From Opeltia flavorubescens (lineage: Eukaryota; Ascomycota; Lecanoromycetes; Teloschistales; Teloschistaceae), in the NCBI GenBank assembly GCA_000442125.1, contig KE546985.1, positions 614,377-678,376 on the forward strand: 64,000 nt of DNA, written 5' to 3'. Under the pieces are notes generated by a model. The model saw nothing but the letters and a program-made list of their open reading frames with translations. It did no database searches and was not told the DNA's origin. Of this stretch, positions 51,479 through 63,085 are shown piece by piece. Made by a program: the position numbers and the translations under genes. Each line of letters starts with the position of its first letter. Positions within the stretch are counted from its first letter, which is position 1.

Positions 51479-54469
51479 AATATTTTATTAAATTTATTTA
51501 ATAACTAGAATATTAATTTCTATTATTATATAATAAAGTATTTAATAATATTTATTTTAATATTAATTTATTTAAATTAATAAAGTTATAATAGTAATTT
51601 TAGTTTTAATAATTTATTAATAGCTATATTAAAGGGTTTATTAAAAAATAGAAATTTAATCTTCTATATAGTATTATTATATTACCGTTATATTAAAAAA
51701 TAAAAAAGCTCTATTTCTTTAAACTATAATTTCTAGTATAAAAATTTTATTAACTTTTCTATAATTTTAATATTATATTAGCGGGTTTTAATAAAAGCGA
51801 TTTTTTAAATTAAATATTAATTAAGTTATTTAATTAAAAACTTTTATAGTTAAAATATTCCTCGTTTATTTTTTTAAATACTCTTTATTACTATATCTTT
51901 TTATAATATCTAGATCTAGTAAAATTTTATAATTTTTTCGTTTAATTTAATTTTAAAGTAATAAAATTTATTAAAATTTAAATATTAGTTTTTTTTAGAT
52001 TATTATTAAAAGATTTATTTTTTATTAAATTTAAAATATTTAAATACTTTTATATAAACTAGTTTCGATATTATATTAATCTATTTAAATTATAAATACT
52101 ATTAAATTTATTAGTAAACGTTTAAATATTATATTTTAACTATTTATTTTATTAAATTTATTTATAAGCGAGTTAATTTTATATATTTTTTTTTTATTAT
52201 TTTTATTTTATATTATTTTATTTTATTTTATTTTATTTTTTTATTAATAAATATTTATTAATAAAGGAAATTATATTATATAACTTTTACTAATAATTAT
52301 TAGGTATATAAATTAATATAAATATAAAATTATTTTTATAAGCTTTAAATTTCTAACTTTTTCTATATTATATTTTATATTCTTTTTCTTTTATAAATAT
52401 TCGGTTTTATTTACTACTTTATATTTTTATTTTTAATTAGATTTTATAACGCGATTTAATATTTTTAAAAGCTTTATTATATTATACTATAATTATTTAT
52501 TATTTATAGTAGTATATTATTTTATTTAAAGCTTTATTTAAAGGTTTAATATATTATTAATTAATATTTATAATATAATAGAATAATTTATACCGATTTT
52601 AACTATTTATTATATTAATTTTATAATTTTTATAATAACTTTAATACTTTTAACTTTTATTATATCTTTTTATTTATTAATTAACCTTTATTCTATAATA
52701 TATTATAATTTAAAAGATAAATTTTAACTAAATTTAATTATAGAAAAGTTAACTTATTTATAAATAAGTTCAGCGGCTTTTTATTTTTTATTTTATTTTT
52801 TTTTTTTTTTTTCTAGTTAGCCTACTAATAAATTCGATAGGATATCTAAATTTTTAGTATTTAACTTATTTATAAGTAAATACTATTAATTAGAGCTTTT
52901 ATAACGACTAGAAAATATATTAAAAAATATAAATTAAATAGGACGTTAGAACCGATTATAAAATTAGAGAAAGTTACTATAAAAGCCGATTTTTATTATA
53001 TTATAGATAAAAAAGTTTAGATTATCTAGAAAAACCTCTTTAAAATATTAGCTATTAATTCTAATTAGCTTAATAATATTATATAGCTCGTTTTTTACCT
53101 TAAAATTTTAAATATTTTTAATATTTATAGATTTTTATATAATTTTATTATTTAACCTATTTTTATTAAATATTTTAAAAAGTATATTAAAACCTTTAAT
53201 AAAATAAATAACTAGATTTTTATAAATATATTCCTTATATTTAATTTTAAAAAATATATTTTTTAATTATTTATTTTAACGCTTCTAAATAGTAATATTA
53301 TTAATATTTATAATTATTAAAAATAGGTAATTATTTATTATATAATTTTAGAAATTTTTAATATTTAATTTAATTTAATATAGGATTATATTAATAATAA
53401 ACTAGCTATTAAATATTAGAGGTTTATTATAAAAAATTAGACTCGCGGCTATATTTTACTATAATTTATTTAGAAAAAAAAAAAAATATTATAATTTTAA
53501 ATTTTATTCCTTTTAATATTTATTAAATTTTAGCCGTTTTTATAATATTTATAACTTTTAATAATTAAAAGCTCGATTTAAAGATATTATAAAATATATT
53601 AAATATTATAATTAAAAAAAATATACTAATAAAATTTATTAAAATAATATAATAGCTAGAAAATAAAAAATAATTAAACCCGCGACTTAAATTAAAAATA
53701 AATTAAAAAAAAAAAATAAAATATACAAACGATTTTATAAGCTATTTAATTATTTTTAATTTAAATAAAATTTAATTCTATAATTTTATAAAATATAATT
53801 ATAAAAATAATCTATAGGTTTTAATATTAATTTAATAGTAGGCTATTTTAATAAAAATCTAGTATAATTTTAAATATATAAAAATTATTTATTTTAAAAA
53901 TTTTTTTTAAATTATTTTATTTATAGTAGAAATATAATAGGAAAAATAAAAATAGNNNNNNNTTATTAATAAANTTACGGAGGTTATTATTAAAAATATT
54001 ATTTAAAAAAACTTTAATAATTATTTTAAAAAAAAAAACTTTTTTAATTTATTATTTAAAAATTTATTTATTTTTTAANTTNTATTTAATAATTTATATA
54101 ATATAATATATACTAGTATAAATATTTATAATATAATACNNNTTTTATATTTAAAAGTCTATAAATTTCTAGATTTAAATTTTATTATATTAATTTTTAA
54201 ATATAATATTTAAAAGTCTTTTTATATATAATAAATCTAATATATAATTTAAAAAGCGAATATTAAATAAGTTTTTAAAGATATTATTTTAACGGATAAT
54301 ATAAGTTTAAAAAAAATATTATTATTATTATTCTATATAGTATACGCGGTAGAGAGTATATAATTAGAATAGAAAAAAAGAAATAATAGTAAATAAATCT
54401 TTTAACCGTAATTATTTTTTTATTCTATTTTATTATCTAGCTAGTTTAATAATAAATAGTTATTTTATT

Positions 54470-54612
54470 AAATTTACCTATAAACGAGTAGCTTTAATAG
54501 TAGTCCTATTTATTTATAGATAAATTTAGTAAAATACTAGTTTTATTTATTTATAAATAAGTTTAATAAAGTATTAATTTTATTTATTTATAAATAAGTT
54601 TAATAAAATAAT
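54470..54612. repeat. 37-bp tandem array, four copies, each with a palindrome
   Basis: TTATAAATAAGTT recurs at 54,551 and 54,588, with diverged copies at 54,514 (TTATAGATAAATT) and 54,478 (CTATAAACGAG), all spaced by 37 bp. The leftmost copy keeps C and G where the others have T and A, so the array shows a RIP gradient and hints at the unmutated unit. Confidence 0.65.
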
Positions 54613-57600
54613 AATCGATTTTTTTATAAATATTATTAATTTAATTATTATTTTTTTTAAAAATAAAATTATATTTTTTAAAATTATTTAATATATAAAA
54701 GAAGTAATATTCTAGTAATATAAATAAAAGATAGATATTTATAAATAAAATTAATTAAAATATTTTTATAATTAATATTTTCGATATTATTTTTAATAAT
54801 AATATTAATATAGCCGATAAAATATTTAAAAAAAAAATATTTATTATTAAAATATTAAATTAGTTTTTATATTTTTTTAATTAAATTTTTTTTAATATAA
54901 TTTAATTTTATTTTAAATTTTTTAACTCGCGTTTTAAAATTATTAGAAAAAGAATAATTTAATTTATTATCGATTTTTAAGCGTATAAATATTATAAAAT
55001 AGTATTATTAATTAATAAAATCAGAAATAGATAATACCGCCTAACTTTTATTATTTATAAAAATTTAAATAGTTAAATATAATATAAAAAGCTTTTAAAA
55101 ATTTCTATTTTAATATAATATTTTTATCTATTTTATAATAGCTTTAATTTATAGTTAAATTTAGATTATTATAAAATTATATTAAAAACCGATATTATAA
55201 ACTTTTTTAAAAATATTTAATAATTATTCGATATTTTATATATTTTAAAATAGATATATTTTATTATTTATAATATTTAAATAAACTAATTTCTAGATAT
55301 AAATTCGAATTTAGATTTTTATAAATAGCGGTATTTTAAATTAAGCGATAAAAATAATATAAAAGAAATAAATAAGCTAGTAGAATTAGATATAAAATAT
55401 TAATTATTTTATTTAAATATTTTTAAGCGTATATAAATAGCTAAAATCTTTTTTATTAATATTCTATATAACTAGTATATTAATCTATTATATAGTATTT
55501 ATAATAAAGTATATTATTTTTAAAATATTTTAATTTAAATATATAAATTAATTAATTAATTAAATATTTAATATTATAATTTAATAACCGCTACTTCTAT
55601 ATTTAATAAAAAGGCTGATTTTTAAAATTTATTATATTTTATTTATTTAAATAATATTGAGGAAAAAAATAAATATTTAGATTTAAAAGAATATAAATAA
55701 ATTAAAAAAGTATTATATAATAAAAAACTATCTATTATATAATTAATTAAATATTAGTACTTTTTTTATTTATAAACCTTTTATAATATCGCGAAATTTT
55801 AATAAAGCTAGTAGTTAGAATTTAATACTATAATAGATCTATTTTTATCGCTTTTTTATATAATATATCTATAATAAATATTTATATTTACTATTAATAA
55901 TATTAATAAGCGTATTATTATTATTAGCGAATTTATCTTTTATAATAAATAGATAACTTTAGAATTTAAAAAAAGGCTATTAAAAATATTTAAATATATA
56001 TTTATCTATATTTTTTATATTTAAAACTTTAATAAAGGCGTTAATAAAAAAATAAAAAAANNTAAATATAATATATTTAAATATCGNTATTTAAATTATA
56101 TAATATTCGCTTTTTTAATAAAAAAGTTTATTATAAATTTAAAAAATAGTATTATAGATATAAATATATAATATATAATAAATAATTATAATATAATTAA
56201 CTTTTTTTTTATAATTAGAACTAATATTTAATACTTTATTTTTTAAATAAATATATAGTCTATTTTCTATAGAATTTATTTATAATCGAATTTAATAGAA
56301 TTAAAATTTTTAAAATTTAAAATTAACTTTATTATAAGCTAGAGTTAATATTTATAATTATATAATATATCTATTAGTTAAATTAAAAGCTATTATTATT
56401 TTTATTTATAATTTCTATTATATTTATTAAAGGAAATTTTTAATCTATTATAAATAGCCGGTTATATAATAGTTAATTAAAAGTTTTTTAATAAATTTAA
56501 AGTTTTTTATTATATTAATTTAGTTAATATATAAATAATATAATAAAAATATTATTATAAATAAATTTAACGACTTTAATAATAATATTATAGAATTAAT
56601 TATTAGTATATATATTTCCGCGATTTTTAAAAACTTTTAATTTAAAAAATCGGATATTATATTTCTAAATATATATATTAATATATAATTTATTATTTAG
56701 ATATTAGGCCGTATATTAAAGCTTAAATAAAAAAAAAAATATACTTTTTATATTATAATAATATTATATTTATATTATTAAATATTAAATACTTTTATAA
56801 TTTAGAAAATATATTTAATTATTATTAAATAAACTAATATTAAAGTTCTTTAAACTATAATAAATAAAATCCGCGTTTATATATTAAAAGAAGATTTTAA
56901 AAATATTTTATAAAATTTTATTAGTAAATATATATTAATATAATTAAAAATTTTTTATTATAATTTATTTAAATAATATTATTTTTAATTATATTAAAAA
57001 TTAATTTAAAATATAATAATAAAAAATTTATTATTAAAAAAAAAGAAATTTATAAAAAATAAAAAAATTAAAAAATTTTTAAATTAATTAATTCGGGAAA
57101 AAAATTTTTATAATATTTAAATATATTAGGATATAGATTAGATTATTATTAAAAATTTATTATTTTTATTTATATATTTTCTAGTATTAAAATATTAAAA
57201 TTAATATTAAATAAAATCTATTAAATATTTAATATAAAAAATAATCTAGTTATTTATTAAAAAGAAGAGTATATAATTAATATTATTAGTAATTTCTAAT
57301 TATTAAAAAATTATTAAGGGGAAAATAGATTTATTAATTTTATATTATATAGGTTTTTTAAATTAATTAACCGATTTTAAAAAAAAAAAAAAAATATATA
57401 AAAAAAAAAAAAATTAAATTAAATAAATATTTTAATAAATATTAATAATAAAATCTAGTATTTTTAATAAAAACTATAATTAATATTTAATAAATAATAA
57501 TATTTATAATAAAAATAAAACGTATAAAAGTTAAATAAAAGAAAATAAAAAATAAAAAAAATTTAAAAATAGTTAAAACTATTAAAAAAATATAAATAAA

Positions 57601-57839
57601 AAAAAATTATATAATAATTATAGCTATTAAAAAGATTTAAAAAAATATATTAAAATAGTAAAATTTTTAAACTAAAATATATAATTAACTAGCTCTTTAT
57701 AATTTAAAAAAAAATTAGTAAAATTAATTTAAAAAAAATAAATATTTTATTATAAATTTTATTATAAATTTATATTAATAANTTTAATAAAAAATTTTTA
57801 AAGTTATTTTTATTTTTAAAATTTAAAAAATCCGATAAT

Positions 57840-57915
57840 TTTAAAAAATTTAAAAAATTTAAAATATTTAAAAAATTTAAAATATTTAAAAAATTTAAAA
57901 AATTTAAAAAGTTTA
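57840..57915. repeat. 9-bp tandem array (AAAAAATTT type)
   Basis: TTTA recurs every 9 bp for about eight units. Its mirror copy lies at 63,010-63,085. Regularly spaced A-tracts can bend DNA, although 9 bp is off the 10.5-bp helical repeat, so any net bend would be a shallow superhelix. Confidence 0.7.
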
Positions 57916-59538
57916 ATAATTTTAATAAATTTTTTAAATTATTTAAATAATTTTTTTAAACGGTTTTAAATATATATAGCTTTATTATTTATTTAAATAT
58001 AAAAAAATATAAATTAATTAATATAAATATTAAAAAATATTAATTAATTTTAATTATACTACTATTTACTTTTAGTAAAAAATTTAGTTTTTTTTATTTT
58101 TTTTAATATTTATTTTTAAATATTAATATAGATTTATTATTTTTAAAATACTTATATTATAATAAAAAATATTAAAATTTAAATTTTTTTATATTTATAT
58201 TTATTTATAAATAAATATAATAAAAGTTTTAAAAAATAATATTAATAAAAATTTATATAATATAGATTATTTTTATTTAATTTATTTAGCGATATTATTT
58301 TATTTTTTTTATATTTATATTAACTATTTTATTTAAAGGTTATTTAATTATTATATTATTAATAAATATTTTTATATATTTAAATTAAATTTTTTTTTTT
58401 AATAATATAGCTAGTATTAATATTATTTTTTTTATACCTGTTTTTAATATAATTTTTATATAAAAAAATTATTATTATATATTTATTAAATCGCGTTTAT
58501 ATATTAATACTTTTTTAATAATATTATTCGAATAAATATTTATTTTAAATAAATTTAATATTTAAATAATTTAATAAATATTATTTATTAATTTTATTAT
58601 TAATTATTTAAAATTTTTAAAAAGTATTATTATATTAAATAGGCCTTTTAAAATTTATTCTATTTAATAAATATTATTAAATAGGGATAAAGCTAATTAG
58701 TACTTTATATAAAATATTAAATTATATAATTATACTATATTTAATAGTATTATAAATAGATTTTAATTATATATAAATAGATTTTTTTTAAATTTTTTTA
58801 TAACTATTTTATTTAATACTTTTTTTTTTTTTATTTTATTTAATTTTAAATAAAATTTATTATTATATAATTTAAAAGCTTTCTACTTATTTTATAATTA
58901 TTTATAATTTATATTATTTTTATTTATATATTTTATTTATATTAATATAATTCGTTTATTATAAAATTTTAATTATATTATTTATAATAGTTTAACTACT
59001 AATATTAATAATAAATTATAAATTACTATTATTTATAGTTAATATTATTATATAGTTATATATAATAAGCGTTATTATATATAATTATATAGTATATAGT
59101 ATAAGTATTATTATATTCGATTCTTATTTATTAGAAGTAATTAGTTTTAAAAAATTAAAAATTATTAATAAAAGGTTACTTATTTAATTATATTAATAAT
59201 TTAATATAGTTATTATTTAATATTAATAAAAAACCTTTTATTAATTAGTAAGCTATTTAAAAATTATAAATAAAAAATTTAAATAATAAAAAATTAAAAA
59301 AGATTTAAATTATAAAGGTTTTTTTATTATTAAAATTTTTTAAAAAACGGTATAAATTAATATTAAAGGCGATTTAATAAAATTTCTAGAATTTATATAT
59401 TTTTTTAAATAAAGTTATTTTTTTTTTTAATTATTATTTTAAATAATATATAGTAAAAATTATAAAAAATTATTTTTTTTTTTAATTAATTTTTAGGTTT
59501 AATTATTAATATTAATAGTATTATTAAAATAATTTTTA

Positions 59539-59711
59539 TATATTTATTAGTTTATTATATAAATATTTTCCGCGGTATTTTTATATCCGCCTATTTATTA
59601 TATAAATATTTTTTATAGTTTTATTATATCTATTAGTATATTAAATAGTTATTTTTTATAGATTTTTTATATCTATTAATATATTATATAGATATTATTT
59701 ATAAATAAAAT
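59539..59711. repeat. 43-bp tandem array, four copies, left arm
   Basis: Units begin at 59,539, 59,582, 59,625 and 59,668 with TATAT followed by C/T-rich CTATTAG-like sequence, exactly 43 bp apart. Two units keep CCGC or CCGCGG where the others have TTATA-like sequence, so copies differ mainly by transitions. Confidence 0.75.
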
Positions 59712-60430
59712 TATATATTTTTATATATAAAAATCTATAGATAGATATAATAAAAATATTATATTAAGATATTTTAAATACTAATTTTATATATTAATTT
59801 AAATTTATAATTATTTTTTTTAAAATTAATAAATTATAGTTATTTTTAAATTTATTTATAAATAAATTCGGTTTAATATTTATATTTAATTTTTAAAAAT
59901 ATTATTTTTTTAGATTTTAATTAATTTTTAAAGTTATTTCTTTTAATTAAAAACTATAGATATATTATAAAATTTTATTAATATTAGCTTTTATAAAATT
60001 CGGTTTTATAATTATTAGTTTAAATTTAAAGGTTATAAAAATATTATAAAATCTAATTAAAGTCCTATTATATAATATTTAACTTTTTAAAAAATAATTT
60101 TATTACTAGCTAGAATAATCTATTTTAATTATAAAGGATATTCTAATTTTATATATATATTAAAATATAATTTTATAATTATAGTTAAAAGGTTTAAAAT
60201 TAAATAATTTATAATTATAATTATAGTTTTTTTAATTCGTTACTTTTAATAATAATTTTTATATATAATTTAGGATTTTAAATTTAGTTTTAGATTATAT
60301 TAAAACCTATATTAGTATATAATATATAATTATTTATACTCGCCTATAATTAAGTTCGATTATTTTTTAATTTTTATTTTTTATATTAATCGCGACTATA
60401 GGATTATAATAAATATTATTAAATTCTATA

Positions 60431-60494
60431 ACCGGTATTTTTAGTATTTAAATAATTCTACCGAAAAGTTAGTATCTATATTATTTTTATTTAA
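60431..60494. other. 64-bp asymmetric centre of the giant palindrome
   Basis: Outside this segment the two strands match; inside it they do not. It contains CCGG (60,432-60,435) and CCG (60,461-60,463). A short non-repeated centre is what is expected when an inverted duplication forms by fold-back or template switching around a small spacer. Confidence 0.75.
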
Positions 60495-61213
60495 TATAGA
60501 ATTTAATAATATTTATTATAACTTTATAGTCGCGATTAGTATAAAAAATAAAAATTAAAAAATAATCGAATTTAATTATAGGCGAGTATAAATAATTATA
60601 TATTATATACTAATATAGGTTTTAATATAATCTAAAGTTAAATTTAAAGTTCTAGATTATATATAAAAATTATTATTAAAAGTAATAAACCGAAAAAATT
60701 ATAATTATAATTATAAATTATTTAATCTTAAATTTTTTAATTATAATTATAGAATTATATTTTAATATATATATAAAATTAGAATATCTTTTATAATTAA
60801 AATAGATTATTTTAGTTAGTAATAGAATTATTTTTTAAAAAGTTAAATATTATATAATAGGATTTTAATTAAATTTTATAATATTTTTATAGCTTTTAAA
60901 TTTAAATTAATAATTATAAAACCGAATTTTATAAAAATTAATATTAATAAAATTCTATAATATATTTATAGCTTTTAATTAGAGGAAATAATTTTAAAAA
61001 TTAATTAAAATTTAAAAAAGTAATATTTTTAAAAATTAGATATAAATATTAAACCGAATTTATTTATAAATAAATTTAAAAATAATTATAATTTATTAAT
61101 TTTAAAAAAAATAATTATAAATTTAGATTAATATATAAAATTAGTATTTAAAATACTTTAATATAATATTTTTATTATATTTATCTATAGATTTTTATAT
61201 ATAAAAATATATA

Positions 61214-61386
61214 ATTTTATTTATAGATAATATCTATATAGTATATTAATAAATATAAAAAATCTATAAAAAATAATTATTTAATATACTAGTAGATATA
61301 ATAAAATTATAAAAAATATTTATATAGTAAACGGGCGGATATAAAAATATTACGGAAAATATCTATATAATAAACTAGTAGATATA
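61214..61386. repeat. 43-bp tandem array, four copies, right arm
   Basis: Exact mirror position of the left-arm array with the same copy number. ACGGGCGGAT (61,330-61,339) and the TACGG near 61,351 keep more G and C than neighbouring units. Confidence 0.75.
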
Positions 61387-63009
61387 TAAAAACTATTTTA
61401 ATAATATTATTAGTATTAATAATTAAATTTAAAGGTTAGTTAAAAAAAAAAATAATTTTTTATAATTTTTATTATATATTATTTAAAGTAGTAATTAAAA
61501 AAAAAAATAATTTTATTTAAAAAAATATATAAATTCTAGAAATTCTATTAAATCGCTTTTAATATTAATTTATACTATTTTTTAAAAGATTTTAATAATA
61601 AAAAAACTTTTATAATTTAAATCTTTTTTAATTTTTTATTATTTAAATTTTTTACCTATAATTTTTAAATAATTTACTAGCTAATAAAAGGTTTTTTATT
61701 AATATTAAATAATAATTATATTAAATTATTAATATAATTAAATAAATAACCTTTTATTAATAATTTTTAATTTTTTAAAACTAATTACTTTTAATAAATA
61801 AAAATTAAATATAATAATATTTATACTATATACTATATAATTATATATAATAACGTTTATTATATATAGCTATATAGTAACGTTAACTATAGATAATAGT
61901 AGTTTATAATTTATTATTAATATTAGTAGTTAAATTATTATAAATAATATAATTAAAATTTTATAATAAATAAACTATATTAATATAAATAAAGTATATA
62001 AATAAAAATAATATAAATTATAAATAATTATAAAACGGGTAGAAAACTTTTAAATTATATAGTAATAGATTTTATTTAAAATTAAATAGAATAAAAAAAA
62101 AAAAAATATTAAATAAAATAATTATAAAAAAATTTAAAAAGAGCCTATTTATATATAACTAAAATTTATTTATAATATTATTAAATATAGTATAATTATA
62201 TAATTTAGCGTTTTATATAAAGTACTAGTTAGCTTTATTTTTATTTAATAATATTTATTAAACGGAATAAATTTTAAAGGGCTTATTTAATATAATAATA
62301 TTTTTTAAAAATTTTAAATAGCTAGTAATAAAATTAATAAATAATATTTATTAAATTATTTAAATATTAAATTTATTTAAAATAAATATTTATTTAAATA
62401 ATATTATTAAAGGAATATTAATATATAAACGCGATTTAATAAATATATAATAATAGTTTTTTTATATAAAAATTATATTAAAAATAGGTATAAAAAAAAT
62501 AATATTAATATTAATTATATTATTAAAAAAGAAAATTTAATTTAAATATATAAAAGTATTTATTAATAATATAATAATTAAATAACTTTTAAATAAAATA
62601 ATTAATATAAATATAAAAAGAATAAAATAATATTACTAAATAAATTAAATAAAAATAATTTATATTATATAGATTTTTATCGATATTATTTTTTAAAATT
62701 TTTATTATATTTATTTATAAATAAATATAGATATAAAAAAATTTAAATTTTAATATTTTTTATTATAATATAAATATTTTAAAAGTAATAGGTTTATATT
62801 AATATTTAAAAATAAATATTAAAAGAAATAAAAAGAATTAAATTTTTTATTAAAAATAAATAATAATATAATTAAAATTAATTAATATTTTTTAATATTT
62901 ATATTAATTAATTTATATTTTTTTATATTTAAATAAATAATAAAGCTATATATATTTAAAATTATCTAAAAAAATTATTTAAATAATTTAAAAAATTTAT
63001 TAAAATTAT

Positions 63010-63085
63010 TAAACTTTTTAAATTTTTTAAATTTTTTAAATATTTTAAATTTTTTAAATATTTTAAATTTTTTAAATTTTTTAAA
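63010..63085. repeat. 9-bp tandem array, mirror copy
   Basis: AAATTTTTT-type units with a 9-bp period at the mirror position of 57,840-57,915, with the same length and order of variant units. Confidence 0.7.

Larger units (their letters stand above)
22870..56924. repeat. RIP-saturated AT-rich repeat block, gene-free
   Basis: Over 34 kb with almost no CpA or TpG. The remaining C and G sit mainly in CpT, CpC and CpG (and complements), the expected residue of C-to-T mutation at CpA on both strands by repeat-induced point mutation, a process known only in fungi. No ORF over 60 codons survives. G+C drops further to the right: C and G are still frequent at 23-31 kb but very scarce beyond about 37 kb. 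The original content was probably transposable elements, to judge from RIP's need for duplicated DNA, but I could not name any element. Short ambiguous stretches (N) occur at 28,374, 47,053, 48,014-48,047, 48,481, 48,598, 53,956-53,962, 54,080-54,142 and 56,061-56,087. Confidence 0.9.
56925..60430 (+). repeat. Left arm of a giant inverted repeat
   Basis: Position x in this arm pairs with position 120,925 minus x in the right arm. I checked the outer end (40 of 40 bases identical), a 60-bp sample at 58,261 (56 identical, the four differences all transitions) and the inner end (CGCGACTATA at 60,391 against its complement at 60,525-60,534). There is no net length difference anywhere, even across poly-A runs of 16 and 14 bases near 57,379-57,413. 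The arm may begin before 56,925, because its partner is cut by the window end. Confidence 0.93.
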
